A stretch of DNA of 54,531 nt from Bifidobacterium breve (GCA_945860245.1 CAMAPO010000008.1:1-54531), one strand, 5' to 3'; positions 34,869-44,091 are shown, counted from the first letter of the stretch. Translations and numbers: made by a program. The notes: generated by a model from the sequence alone, not told the origin.

Positions 34869-35363
34869 ATGGGCGCCAATCGCGATGAAGTAGACCGCCT
34901 AATTGCGGCCTGGAAGCGCGAACGCCCTGATCTGGATTTAAGCCCATTCGCTGTTTTAAGTCGCATCTCACGTATCTCGCGCAATCTAGATATTGCTCGT
35001 CGTGATGCATTTGCAGATTTGGAAACTTGGGACTTTGACGTTTTAGCTGCGCTGCGTCGCGCCGGAGATCCTTACCAACTCTCCCCTGGTGAATTAATGC
35101 AGGAAACTCTTGTTACAAGTGGAACAATGACAAATCGCTTAGATCGCTTAGAAGAATTGAAGTTGGTAACTCGCCAACCAGATCCTGATGATGGCCGTGG
35201 TTCACTGGTTACGCTCACTGCATCCGGAATGCGCGCAGTTGATAAAGCACTTGATGGGTTGCTGGAGCACGAACGAGATTTATTAAAAGGGCTTACCCGC
35301 GAGCAACGGGCAGCTCTCTCTGAATTATTAAGTGTTCTCGCGGCACATTTAGAAGAGAGTTAA
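34869..35363 (+). CDS. MarR-family transcriptional regulator
   Basis: The 164-residue protein has the winged-helix pattern of MarR: WDFDVLAALRRAGDPYQLSPGEL, the recognition-helix region TSGTMTNRLDRLEELKLVTR and the wing DPDDGRGSLVTLT. Helical flanks at both ends provide the dimer interface. Ligand and targets are unknown; no divergent target gene adjoins it (tRNA-Gln is upstream). A TAGCCT hexamer lies 8 nt before the ATG. Its stop overlaps that of convergent ispE by 4 nt. Confidence 0.9.
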   Translation: MGANRDEVDRLIAAWKRERPDLDLSPFAVLSRISRISRNLDIARRDAFADLETWDFDVLAALRRAGDPYQLSPGELMQETLVTSGTMTNRLDRLEELKLVTRQPDPDDGRGSLVTLTASGMRAVDKALDGLLEHERDLLKGLTREQRAALSELLSVLAAHLEES

Positions 35364-36280
35364 ATAACTTTTGCTCCGTGCACGGGGCCATAAGCTCGCG
35401 CAACGCTCCCAACAACCCCACTTGATGTCAGGGCAACGGCTAGATCTAAACCTTGTTCTTCATCGCCGACCAAGAATGCAACTGTTGGGCCAGAGCCAGA
35501 AACTATCGCACCGAGCGCTCCGTACTCTTCACCCACATCCAAAACCAATGTAAGAGCAGGGCGCAATGAACAAGCTGCAGATTGCAGATCGTTATGTAGC
35601 GCTAAGCCAACAGCTTTCGGATCTGCGGCAAGAAGTGATTGCATAAGCGCATCACTGGTTTGTGGTGCTGCGATATCTAGCCCCGCACGTAAACGATCGC
35701 ACTCTTGATAAATCGCAGGCGTAGAAAGCCCAACTGTAGAAAGCGCTAACACCCAGTGGTATGTCCCGCGGGAAAGCGCTGCCGTTAATTGATCACCGCG
35801 ACCTTGGCCAATCGCTGTGCCACCAGTAATCATAAAAGGCACATCGCTTCCAAGTTGTGATCCAAAGTCCAACATCTCTTCGCGAGACATTTCTAAGTTA
35901 TATAAATCATTTAAACCAACTATTACCGCTGCAGCATCTGCGCTTCCACCGGCCATTCCGCCTGCGACCGGAATTGATTTATTCACTTCTATATGAATAT
36001 CAATTGCAAAGTCGTAATCATCGGCGATCAGCTGGGCAGCTTTTACCGCTAAATTTGTGGAATCTGCCGGGACCCCATGTGTGTGATCACCAGTGATTGC
36101 AATTGTGATTCCCGAACCCGGGGTTGTTTTGGTAATTGTGACATCATCGTAAATTGAGATTGCTTGAAAGACTGTAACTAGATTGTGGAATCCATCTGCT
36201 TCGCGTGGGCCAACTGCCAATTGCAGATTGACTTTAGCGGGAACCCGCACTGTTACAGATGTATTTGCTGATGGTGGCAC
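35360..36280 (-). CDS. ispE: 4-diphosphocytidyl-2-C-methyl-D-erythritol kinase
   Basis: The 306-residue GHMP kinase has VPAKVNLQLAVG at the N-terminus, the ATP loop PVAGGMAGGSADAAAV (about 95-110) and a C-terminal GAIVSGSGPTVAFLV. It phosphorylates CDP-ME in the MEP route to isoprenoids. The start is GTG at 36280, 1 nt after the rsmA stop, as in the conserved rsmA-ispE pair. Its end overlaps the MarR gene stop (TTAA at 35360-35363). Confidence 0.94.
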   Translation of the reverse strand: MPPSANTSVTVRVPAKVNLQLAVGPREADGFHNLVTVFQAISIYDDVTITKTTPGSGITIAITGDHTHGVPADSTNLAVKAAQLIADDYDFAIDIHIEVNKSIPVAGGMAGGSADAAAVIVGLNDLYNLEMSREEMLDFGSQLGSDVPFMITGGTAIGQGRGDQLTAALSRGTYHWVLALSTVGLSTPAIYQECDRLRAGLDIAAPQTSDALMQSLLAADPKAVGLALHNDLQSAACSLRPALTLVLDVGEEYGALGAIVSGSGPTVAFLVGDEEQGLDLAVALTSSGVVGSVARAYGPVHGAKVI

Positions 36281-36281
36281 G

Positions 36282-37121
36282 TTATGACCCTAAACCTTGT
36301 TGCGCAATTTTGCAGAAACTATGGATATCTAGCGATTCACCACGCAGCGTTGGATCGATTCCAGCGGCAATTAAGTGCGCTTCAGCAGCGCCAGATCCTC
36401 CATAACGCGATGAAAGAGCGGCGCGTAACATCTTGCGGCGTTGTGCAAATGCCAAGTCAATAATGGTAAATACTTCTTTACGCAGCGCTTCATCTCCTGG
36501 CGTTGCTCTGCGCTTAAATGCCACCAACTTAGAATCAACATTTGGCGCGGGCCAGAAGATCGAACGCGATACAGATCCGGCGCTAGTCACTTCGGCCCAC
36601 CAAGCAGCCTTTACAGATGGAATTCCATACTCTTTAGTATTTGGTTTACCTGCTAATCGATCAGCAACTTCAGCCTGCACCATTACAACACCACTTCGCA
36701 AAGTCGGAAGAATTTCCAAGAGGTGTAGAAATACCGGAACTGAAACGTTGTAAGGCAAATTTGCAACTAATACAGTTGGATCAACTAGTAATTTCTTTAA
36801 CTGCAAAGCATCCTGATTTATAACTGTTAACTGCCCTGCGCGATCGCTGTGTGCTGCCGCAGTAATTGGAAGTTGGTCTGCCAGGCGTGAATCAATTTCA
36901 ACGGCCACCACACTGGCAGCTTCTTCCATTAGCGCCAAAGTCAAAGAACCAAGGCCAGGTCCAATTTCTAAAGCGATATCAGTTGCAGTGATCCCAGCGG
37001 TTCGCACAATCTTGCGGCAAACATTTGCATCAATTACAAAGTTCTGGCCGAGCGATTTAGCGGGTTTTAGATCTAACTTTTCAGCTAGTGCACGAATTTC
37101 TGCGGCGCCCAGCAAAGTCAT
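36282..37121 (-). CDS. rsmA: 16S rRNA dimethyladenosine transferase (A1518/A1519)
   Basis: The 279-residue protein has KPAKSLGQNFVID, the SAM motif I EIGPGLGSLTLALME (about 52-66) and the catalytic NLPYNVSVPVFLHLLE (about 120-135), all typical of KsgA/RsmA. It dimethylates two adjacent adenines near the 3' end of 16S rRNA. The start overlaps the tatD stop by 4 nt. In many actinobacteria rpfB lies between these two genes; it is absent here. Confidence 0.95.
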   Translation of the reverse strand: MTLLGAAEIRALAEKLDLKPAKSLGQNFVIDANVCRKIVRTAGITATDIALEIGPGLGSLTLALMEEAASVVAVEIDSRLADQLPITAAAHSDRAGQLTVINQDALQLKKLLVDPTVLVANLPYNVSVPVFLHLLEILPTLRSGVVMVQAEVADRLAGKPNTKEYGIPSVKAAWWAEVTSAGSVSRSIFWPAPNVDSKLVAFKRRATPGDEALRKEVFTIIDLAFAQRRKMLRAALSSRYGGSGAAEAHLIAAGIDPTLRGESLDIHSFCKIAQQGLGS

Positions 37122-37990
37122 AAAGTTGATCCTGAAGCGAATGAGCCAAATATTCGCTCAGCGTTATCTGAAAGAGCCTGAGCTAGCGTTGCAACGCTTT
37201 CATTACGTTCTTCAGCCATGGCACGAACAATATTTGCAATCTGCGCTGGAGTATTGAGCGCACCACGGTTAGGCATAGGTGCTAAAAATGGAGAATCTGT
37301 TTCGACAAGTAATTGTTGATGAGGAACCAATTTAACTGCCTCGCGCAGAGCAGGTGCATTTTTAAAAGTTAAAGTGCCTGCGAAAGAGAGTACGTATCCG
37401 CGATCAATACAGATCTTGGCCATGGCCACATCCCCTGAGAAACAGTGAAATACCGTTTTCTCGGGTGCGCCAACTTCCAGCAATATAGATAGAACATCAT
37501 CGTGCGAATCGCGATCGTGAATTATCAAAGCCTTATTGGTTTTCTTAGCCAGTTCAATATGCCATTTAAAAGAGTTTTGTTGGCGTTTACGAAGTTCTGG
37601 CGGAGTTCGAAAATAATCTAACCCGGTTTCACCGATCGCTCGTACTCGCGGATGAGCGGCAAGTTCTTCAATGATCTTTAAATCCGCTTCCATATCGGCG
37701 GCTATCGGTGCTTCATTAGGGTGCAGCGCGACTGCAGCTAAAACGCGATCACTGAAATGTTCGGCTGCTGCAACACACCATTTAGATTGCTCTGCCGAAT
37801 ATCCAACTTGCACAACGCGATCAACGCCTGCTGCTTTGGCATCATCTAGCACTGCTTTAACTGCATCTGAATCTGGCGCGCTATCTGTGACAATTTCTAA
37901 ATGCACGTGAGAATCAACCGTTGCAACCGGCAGTGGCTTTGGCGCTGGTGCCAGCGGGCGATCAATATCGCGATTGTGGCGATCTGCCAT
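37118..37990 (-). CDS. TatD family metal-dependent hydrolase
   Basis: The 290-residue TIM-barrel protein shows metal ligands at DSHVHLEIV (HxH near residue 28), GETGLDYFR, IIHDRDSHDD, HCFSGD and VETDSPFLAPM. TatD enzymes are 3'-5' DNA exonucleases or D-aminoacyl/phosphodiester hydrolases; the exact activity is uncertain. It lies 6 nt after metG and overlaps rsmA, so it belongs to the rsmI-metG-tatD-rsmA-ispE operon. Confidence 0.92.
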   Translation of the reverse strand: MADRHNRDIDRPLAPAPKPLPVATVDSHVHLEIVTDSAPDSDAVKAVLDDAKAAGVDRVVQVGYSAEQSKWCVAAAEHFSDRVLAAVALHPNEAPIAADMEADLKIIEELAAHPRVRAIGETGLDYFRTPPELRKRQQNSFKWHIELAKKTNKALIIHDRDSHDDVLSILLEVGAPEKTVFHCFSGDVAMAKICIDRGYVLSFAGTLTFKNAPALREAVKLVPHQQLLVETDSPFLAPMPNRGALNTPAQIANIVRAMAEERNESVATLAQALSDNAERIFGSFASGSTL

Positions 37991-37996
37991 AGAAAA

Positions 37997-39559
37997 TTAC
38001 TCTTTTATCTCGAGCCGTGGGAATAAAACTGGAGTCTTTGTAACGATAGTTCCCTCTGGCAATTGTCCCCAAGTCGCAACATCAGAGATAACTTGCGCAC
38101 CTAGTGGCCCGATTGAACTATTTGCACCCAAACTCTCCCAGAGAATTTCCGTTGTGCCCGGCATTACCGGATGCAATAAGACAGCAAGGGCGCGCAAAGA
38201 TTCGGCGGTGTTATATAAAACTTTGTTGAGTTCGCCCCGGTTTGCTTCATCTTTAGCCAATATCCAAGGCTCTTTCTCGGTGACATAGCCATTTACCTTT
38301 TTGCAAAAATCCATAACCGCGGTGATTCCGCCTTGGAAATCTAGCTTAACGATCGCAGCATCTGCTTTGGCTACCGTTGTGACAAGCGTCTGCGATAAAC
38401 CGGCATCTGTAGCAACTGCAGGAACTTTGCCATCACAGTATTTTTCAATCATCGCTGCCAGGCGTGAGGCTAAATTGCCAAAATCATTGGCTAACTCAGA
38501 TGTATAACGCGCTGACATATCTTCCCAAGAAAATGAGCCATCACTACCGAAGGGAATTGCCCGTAAGAAGTAGTAACGGAAAGCATCCACGCCAAAGTGA
38601 TCGGTGATATCCGATGGGGCGATTCCGGTAAGCTTGCTCTTACTCATCTTTTCGCCACCAACAAGTAACCAGCCGTGAGCAAAGACCTTCTTTGGTACCT
38701 CAACTCCTGCCGCCATTAACATCGCCGGCCATATAACGGCGTGGAAACGTAAAATATCTTTTCCTACTAAATGAACATCTGCCGGCCAAGTCTGCGCAAA
38801 TTTCTTGCCACCTTCACTATCTGGCGCATCGGTTAAGCCCACCGCTGTTGCATAGTTAAGTAAGGCATCAAACCAAACATAAACAACTTGGTCGGTATCC
38901 CACGGGACGGGAATTCCCCAATCAAAAGTTGAACGAGAAATCGATAGATCCGAAACTCCACCTTCTAAGAAAGAGACAACTTCATTACGCGCACTCTCTG
39001 GTTGGCAAGCGTCGGGATTTGTGCGGTAGTGCTCAAGAAGTGGCTCGACAAAAGCAGAGAGTCTAAAGAACCAGTTATTTTCATTGACTAATTCAATCGG
39101 CTTACTGTGGATCGGACATAGTTTCTGACCATCGGCTTCAATTAGATCACCTGGTAATTTAAATTCTTCGCAACCAACGCAATATGGGCCTTCGTATTTA
39201 CCGGCATAAATGTGGCCAGCATCTTTGAGTGATTGCAGAAACTTTTGAACGCGCTCGGTGTGACGGGGTTCAGTCGTGCGAATGAAATCATCGTTTGCGA
39301 TATTTAGCGCTGCCCAATTAGGTTTCCAAGCATCCTGTACTAAACGATCAACCCAAGCCTGTGGCGCTACATTATTTTCTTCTGCCGTACGCATTACTTT
39401 CTGTCCGTGCTCATCGGTTCCGGTTAAGAACCAAACTGATTCACCGCGTTGACGATGCCAACGAGTTAGTACATCGCCAGCCACGGTTGTGTATGCATGG
39501 CCAATATGTGGCGCATCATTTACATAGTAAATCGGCGTTGTTAGATAAAAAGACTTCAC
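37997..39559 (-). CDS. metG: Methionyl-tRNA synthetase
   Basis: The 520-residue class I synthetase has the HIGH motif in YYVNDAPHIGHAYTT (about 11-25), a zinc knuckle region CVGCEEF then CPIH, and the KMSKS motif GEKMSKSKLTG (about 302-312). It is the short form without a C-terminal tRNA-binding domain, as in most actinobacteria. The start is GTG at 39559, overlapping the rsmI stop by 4 nt. Confidence 0.96.
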   Translation of the reverse strand: MKSFYLTTPIYYVNDAPHIGHAYTTVAGDVLTRWHRQRGESVWFLTGTDEHGQKVMRTAEENNVAPQAWVDRLVQDAWKPNWAALNIANDDFIRTTEPRHTERVQKFLQSLKDAGHIYAGKYEGPYCVGCEEFKLPGDLIEADGQKLCPIHSKPIELVNENNWFFRLSAFVEPLLEHYRTNPDACQPESARNEVVSFLEGGVSDLSISRSTFDWGIPVPWDTDQVVYVWFDALLNYATAVGLTDAPDSEGGKKFAQTWPADVHLVGKDILRFHAVIWPAMLMAAGVEVPKKVFAHGWLLVGGEKMSKSKLTGIAPSDITDHFGVDAFRYYFLRAIPFGSDGSFSWEDMSARYTSELANDFGNLASRLAAMIEKYCDGKVPAVATDAGLSQTLVTTVAKADAAIVKLDFQGGITAVMDFCKKVNGYVTEKEPWILAKDEANRGELNKVLYNTAESLRALAVLLHPVMPGTTEILWESLGANSSIGPLGAQVISDVATWGQLPEGTIVTKTPVLFPRLEIKE

Positions 39560-40398
39560 GAGCGCATCTTATTCGCATCAACTACCGCCGCATAAACGAT
39601 CCGCTTGGGAAGGTCGAATTCATCTGCCACCGTGGAAATTGCGCCCTTTCGGTCCATTCCAGCAGCCTCAAATTCACGTACACGAGCGACCATATCTTCC
39701 GCAGATTTTTCTGCAGTGCCCACTTCGGCCCCTGCAATAACTAGCGTTATCTCACCTAACACTTCTTTATTCTCTGCCCATTGTAAAAGTTCGGTAAGTG
39801 AACCGCGAATGGTTTCTTCGTAAGTTTTAGTCATCTCACGACAGATCGCACCAAGACGATCATTACCGAAGATAGTTTTGGCATCTTGTAAAGATTCAAC
39901 TAGGCGATGTGGAGCTTCGAAGAAGACCATAGTGCGTTCTTCAAATCGCAACGCTTCGAATGTTGCTTGACGTGCTCCAAGTGCGCGCGGTGTAAAGCCC
40001 TCAAAGGTGAAGCGATCAGTTGCTAGTCCAGATAGCGCAATTGCCATTACTGGTGCACTTGGTCCGGGGATTACCTTCACTTCTAACTTCTCAGCCATCG
40101 CATCACGAGCTAAACGAAACCCAGGATCGCTTATGGTTGGCATACCTGCATCTGAAACTACTAAAACGTTCTTGCCAGATCTCAGGTATTGCAAAATCTC
40201 TTCGCTTCGCTCGGTTTCATTTCCATCAAAGAAGGAAATTACCTTGGCGGTAAATGTCACGCCGATATCTGAACATAAACGATGAAAGCGGCGAGAATCT
40301 TCAGCGGCGATAATTTCTGCATCCACGATTGCATCTTTTAGACGTGGGCTAGCATCAAGGGGATTTCCCAGAGGGGTTGCCGCCATCGTCAAAGCCAT
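39556..40398 (-). CDS. rsmI: 16S rRNA (cytidine-1402 2'-O)-methyltransferase RsmI
   Basis: The 280 residues match the tetrapyrrole-methylase-like RsmI family: TMAATPLGNPLDASPRL at the N-terminus, IIAAEDSRRFHRLC, VVSDAGMPTISDPG (about 83-96) and VIPGPSAPVMAIALSGLATDRFTFEGF. It 2'-O-methylates C1402 in the decoding centre. The ATG has a GAGAGG site. It is divergent from pmt, as in mycobacteria (Rv1003 and Rv1002c). Confidence 0.94.
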   Translation of the reverse strand: MALTMAATPLGNPLDASPRLKDAIVDAEIIAAEDSRRFHRLCSDIGVTFTAKVISFFDGNETERSEEILQYLRSGKNVLVVSDAGMPTISDPGFRLARDAMAEKLEVKVIPGPSAPVMAIALSGLATDRFTFEGFTPRALGARQATFEALRFEERTMVFFEAPHRLVESLQDAKTIFGNDRLGAICREMTKTYEETIRGSLTELLQWAENKEVLGEITLVIAGAEVGTAEKSAEDMVARVREFEAAGMDRKGAISTVADEFDLPKRIVYAAVVDANKMRS

Positions 40399-40414
40399 AG
40401 GTACATCCTCTCAG

Positions 40415-40420
40415 TACGCT
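40415..40420 (+). promoter_or_regulatory. -10 box TACGCT for pmt
   Basis: TACGCT, 6 nt (ACGCAT), then GTG at 40427. No ribosome site lies between, consistent with a leaderless transcript. Confidence 0.5.
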
Positions 40421-40426
40421 ACGCAT

Positions 40427-41701
40427 GTGAAAACCCGCATTGGCGTCGGCGCGATCGCCTTAGCTGCACTCATCCTTCGCTTGCTTCACTTGGGAACTCC
40501 TAAAGGTTTTGTATTTGATGAGGTTTATTACGTCGACGGTGCGCGCGACTATCTGAAGTACGGCGTAGAAGTTACCGGTGCGGATCCTGAATTTGTAGTC
40601 CATCCCCCCGTAGGAAAATGGCTAATTGCTCTTGGAATTAAACTTTTTGGAGATAACGAGTTTGGCTGGCGTTTTATGGGGGCTTTTCTCGGATCAGTAA
40701 TGGTCATATTGATTGCTCTCATTACACAGCGTTTATTTCGAAACGCTTTTTTAACTATCTGCGCCAGCGCGCTATTGGCTATGGATGGTTTAGCCCTAGT
40801 TCAATCTCGGACGGCTTTATTAGATATTTATTTATCTTTCTTTATTTTGCTAGCTACATACTTCTTTGTGATGCGTTGGCATTGGTGGACAGGCATCACT
40901 CTTGGGTTGGCAATTGCTACAAAATGGAGCGGCTTATATTTTTTAGCGCTCTTTGCTGCAATTGCACTTTATCGTGCATTTACTCTGCACACCGGACGCG
41001 AACTCGTAAGACCAACTTTAAAAACTTTCCTGCAATATGCAATTTTCCCGATTTTAATTTACTTTACTTCTTGGACAGGATGGTTTGTATCAAACCGCGG
41101 TTGGGCGCGTGATTACTCCTCAAATATAATTGCTTCATTTCTTCACTATCACTCACAGATGCTGGGTTTTCATACCGGCTTGGTAGAAAAACATTCCTAC
41201 CAGGCAAATCCCTGGAGTTGGCTAGTGATGGGACGTCCAACTTCGTTTTACTATCAATCACCAAAAAACTGTGGAGCGGATAATTGCGCTCAAGAAGTCT
41301 TAGCCCTAGGAACGCCATTTTTATGGTGGCTTGGAGCAATCGCACTTGCCGTTGTTATTGGATTTTGGATTAGGTCATTCGCCCAAAAACTTTATGAGCC
41401 ATCGCTCAATATAATTATTGCTGGAATCGCTGCGGGATACCTGCCGTGGTTCTTCTTCCAAAAGCGTACCGTTTTCGCTTTCTACGCGATTGTCTTTGAA
41501 CCATTCCTGATTCTGGCGATTATTTACTGCGCCTGCCTTGCCTTAATTCACCTTAAAAATAGCCGAAATACCTATATTTTAATTGGAGCCATTGGCGCAG
41601 CGATATTTATCAACTTTATTTACTTCTTGCCGTTATTTACCGGTGATGTGATTACCTACGAATCTTGGCAGGCCCGCATGTGGCTGCCATCGTGGATCTA
41701 G
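40427..41701 (+). CDS. Protein O-mannosyltransferase (Pmt, GT39 family)
   Basis: The 424 residues have many hydrophobic segments and the GT-C active-site region FVFDEVYYVDGARDYLKYG (catalytic DE near residue 30), FVVHPPVGKWLIALGIKLFG and GWRFMGAFLG. A later loop has NPWSWLVMGRPTSFYY with a Cys pair (CGADNCAQEV). It transfers mannose from polyprenyl-phosphate-mannose to Ser/Thr of secreted proteins at the membrane. It is about 100 residues shorter than I would expect for mycobacterial Pmt. The repeat-rich secreted proteins in this window are plausible substrates (inference). It ends 3 nt from the convergent glpR stop. Confidence 0.9.
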   Translation: MKTRIGVGAIALAALILRLLHLGTPKGFVFDEVYYVDGARDYLKYGVEVTGADPEFVVHPPVGKWLIALGIKLFGDNEFGWRFMGAFLGSVMVILIALITQRLFRNAFLTICASALLAMDGLALVQSRTALLDIYLSFFILLATYFFVMRWHWWTGITLGLAIATKWSGLYFLALFAAIALYRAFTLHTGRELVRPTLKTFLQYAIFPILIYFTSWTGWFVSNRGWARDYSSNIIASFLHYHSQMLGFHTGLVEKHSYQANPWSWLVMGRPTSFYYQSPKNCGADNCAQEVLALGTPFLWWLGAIALAVVIGFWIRSFAQKLYEPSLNIIIAGIAAGYLPWFFFQKRTVFAFYAIVFEPFLILAIIYCACLALIHLKNSRNTYILIGAIGAAIFINFIYFLPLFTGDVITYESWQARMWLPSWI

Positions 41702-41704
41702 CCG

Positions 41705-42481
41705 CTATTCGTTAGCAGCGCGATTTTCTTTAAGGCGAGCAACAGCTTCATCTGCTAGCTGCTGATCAAATATCTCATCTCGCGATGGAGCGGCTGCGGC
41801 GAGCGCTTCGCGTTCAAGTCTCTCCTGCTCTTCACTCCACTGTCCAGGCGTTGTTAGATCAAGCACGCGTTTTGGCACAATCGCCTTAGGAGCGTTTACA
41901 TAAGTTGGTGCTGGTACAGAATTTGGTTGCCATTCGCCGCGAGCGGCGGCGCTACCTTTTGGCAAAATTGTTACTCCAGTTAATTCACGTTCAGTAAGTG
42001 GAATCCAATGTTCAGTGTTCTGTTTTGGAGCAACTACTTCTGACAAGTTTGTTGTAGATACACCTGCAGTACTGCGATGTAATTGCGTCATACGACGCCT
42101 TTGCATGCGTTCGGTATTGCTTTGATGGCGAATGTGCGCCAGATACATTACAAAGGCAACTGCAGGGATTCCAATAAATGAAATTGCAAGAGTTTGCATA
42201 ATTGCACCCACTATCGTCATAACGAATGAAACTATAATAAGTGTAAAGATAATTCGACGGCGCAAAAGCTGTTGTGCAACTTTTGCTTCATGATCTAAAT
42301 CTGTATGAATCACTCCGGTTCCAGAACTTCCGCCAGGAGAATTGCTAGCAACTATACGAAGTGCGCTTTTATATCTTTCAACACTCTTACCGGAGAACTC
42401 ATTTCTATCGTGGACCCAGCGTGGGAGGAAGTAAGCCACCCACATGCCAATTATCAATAGATAGATGATTCCTGAAGCCAT
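41705..42481 (-). CDS. GlpR-like membrane protein (receptor for gephyrin-like Glp)
   Basis: The 258-residue protein begins with a membrane helix and motif GIIYLLIIGMWVAYFLPRWVHDRNEFSG, then SVERYKSALRIV. Two further helices (about 78-118) are followed by a long polar, Pro- and Glu-rich cytoplasmic tail. This is the Rv0996 / GlpR family. In corynebacteria GlpR binds the MoeA-like protein Glp and links it to FtsZ and cell division. Here the MoeA-like gene is two genes upstream with rimJ between, the same arrangement. The role in this organism is inferred. Confidence 0.8.
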   Translation of the reverse strand: MASGIIYLLIIGMWVAYFLPRWVHDRNEFSGKSVERYKSALRIVASNSPGGSSGTGVIHTDLDHEAKVAQQLLRRRIIFTLIIVSFVMTIVGAIMQTLAISFIGIPAVAFVMYLAHIRHQSNTERMQRRRMTQLHRSTAGVSTTNLSEVVAPKQNTEHWIPLTERELTGVTILPKGSAAARGEWQPNSVPAPTYVNAPKAIVPKRVLDLTTPGQWSEEQERLEREALAAAAPSRDEIFDQQLADEAVARLKENRAANE

Positions 42482-42531
42482 GATGAACCAAGGTTAGACG
42501 AGCGCCGCGCTTAGTCTGTGGATTTAGAGGG

Positions 42532-43116
42532 CTAAATAACCTGAGTATTTTCTTTGACGTAACAGACGTGGTCGCGCCAACTTCCATCTATATGTAAGTA
42601 ACGCGGTCGAATGCCTTCAAATAGATAGCCCGCTTTTTCAGCTACGCGGATTGATGGCAAGTTTTCAGGACGGATATTTATTTCTAAGCGATGCAACTTA
42701 AGGGCGTTAAAGCCAAAATCAGTAACTGCCTGGACCGCTTGCGTTGTAAATCCGCGATTGGCATAGGCGCGGTCAATCCAATAGCCGATGTGAGCAGCGC
42801 GCATTGCACCGTACATAACTCCACCCATAGTTATTTGGCCGATTAAATTCTTACCTTGACTATTGATATGCCAGATAGCGAGGGCGTAAGAACGACCCTG
42901 CCGACCTTCGCGGCGATGCCAACTGACCATTTCGAAGAATGTGGGCAGGCTTTTTGAGTCGGTTTCACCTGGCACTCGAGGAAGTGTGGCTTCCCACTCG
43001 GCCAGCCAATCATGATTTTCACGGCGAAGGCTTAACCAGCGTTTGCGATCGCGCCAACGGAGTGGCTGAAGAATTAATTCACCTGATTTTAGATGTACAG
43101 GCCAATTCTCGGACAT
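42532..43116 (-). CDS. GNAT family N-acetyltransferase (RimJ-like)
   Basis: The 194-residue protein has the RimJ/RimL pattern: LILQPLRWRDRKRWLSLRREN at the N-terminus, QITMGGVMYGAMRAAHIGYWID with the acetyl-CoA-binding strands, NRGFTTQAVQAVTDFGFNALKLHRLEI, and RVAEKAGYLFEGIRPRYLHIDG. It probably acetylates protein N-termini or similar amines. It sits between glp and glpR, as in other actinobacteria. Substrate is unknown. Confidence 0.9.
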   Translation of the reverse strand: MSENWPVHLKSGELILQPLRWRDRKRWLSLRRENHDWLAEWEATLPRVPGETDSKSLPTFFEMVSWHRREGRQGRSYALAIWHINSQGKNLIGQITMGGVMYGAMRAAHIGYWIDRAYANRGFTTQAVQAVTDFGFNALKLHRLEINIRPENLPSIRVAEKAGYLFEGIRPRYLHIDGSWRDHVCYVKENTQVI

Positions 43117-43131
43117 TGATTTGATCCAATT

Positions 43132-44058
43132 TTAAATATATCGACGTTCGAGTACAACGACCGTGACATCCGAACCTGCCGCGATTTTTACATCACCTTC
43201 AGGTACTGCGATAAAGGCATTGGCATCCGAAAGTGTGGTTTGTTCATCTTGCACGCTAGAGTCTTGCGAGAGAAGTGGCATAACAGATTTTCCGTCTTCA
43301 GATAGCACTGCTCGAATGTAAGAACGGTTATCACTAGTAGAAGTAATAGCCTTCTCAAGTTTTGCTTTTACTGATGGGCGATGAATCGTTGATGCGCCCA
43401 GCATTGTGCGAATCATTGGGCGAATAAATAATTCAAAAGATATATATGCAGAAACCGGATCACCCGGCAAGGTGACGACTGGGGTTTTATCCGGACCAAT
43501 GACTCCAAAATTATGTCTTCCGCTGGATTCGATAGCGATATCTACAGTTGAAATCTCGCCCATCGCTGTCAAAGTTCGGGTGATTAAATCAAAGGAATCA
43601 TCTTTACGTTCACCGCTAATTATAATTAGATCAGAACGTACTAGTTGATCTTCAATAACTGCTTGCAGTTGCCCTTCATCATCTGGAATTGTGTGTACTC
43701 GATAAGCAACCGCACCTACTTCGCGAACTGCGGTGGTGAGAAGCCAGGAATTAGTTTCATACTCTTCGCCTTCTTTTAACTCGTTACCTGGCTCAACCAG
43801 ATCTGGCCCCGCTGATAGAACAACCACGCGCGGATGAGGGCGTGTCGGCAGTTGATCCCGGCCAATTGAGGCAGCTAAACCAATTTGCGTGGAGCGAATA
43901 CGTGAGCCAGATTTCAAAACAAGGCGTTCGCCAGCATAAATATCTTCAGCGAGAGTTGCTCCATGCGCATCTAATAGCGACATACTAAATGGTTCAAGTG
44001 GTCGGCAAATTGAAATAAGTGAGGAGAGAAACTCATCCACGCGCATACGGTCTGGCAT
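43132..44058 (-). CDS. Degenerate MoeA/gephyrin-like protein (Glp), missing domain II
   Basis: The likely start is ATG 44058 (308 residues), with a TATTGT hexamer 8 nt upstream; TTG 44088 and ATG 44046 are alternatives. The N-terminus VDEFLSSLISICRPLEPFSMSLLDAHGATLAEDIYA is MoeA-like. The protein then jumps straight to SGSRIRSTQIGLAASIG, skipping about 100 residues that normally hold the DNSAMDGYA motif. The molybdopterin-binding fold follows (RVVVLSAGPDLVEPG). The usual GGxSxGxxD loop is replaced by SGERKDDSFD, and PGNPVSA is PGDPVSA. It is very unlikely to insert molybdate. With GlpR nearby, a structural role in division is the better reading. Confidence 0.82.
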   Translation of the reverse strand: MPDRMRVDEFLSSLISICRPLEPFSMSLLDAHGATLAEDIYAGERLVLKSGSRIRSTQIGLAASIGRDQLPTRPHPRVVVLSAGPDLVEPGNELKEGEEYETNSWLLTTAVREVGAVAYRVHTIPDDEGQLQAVIEDQLVRSDLIIISGERKDDSFDLITRTLTAMGEISTVDIAIESSGRHNFGVIGPDKTPVVTLPGDPVSAYISFELFIRPMIRTMLGASTIHRPSVKAKLEKAITSTSDNRSYIRAVLSEDGKSVMPLLSQDSSVQDEQTTLSDANAFIAVPEGDVKIAAGSDVTVVVLERRYI

Positions 44059-44091
44059 AATCAGCAACAATACTTCTTTAGTAACCAAATA

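Noticed and set aside
43132-44058. Functional molybdopterin molybdenumtransferase MoeA
   Set aside because: Domain II and the GGxSxGxxD loop are missing, so the enzyme annotation would mislead.
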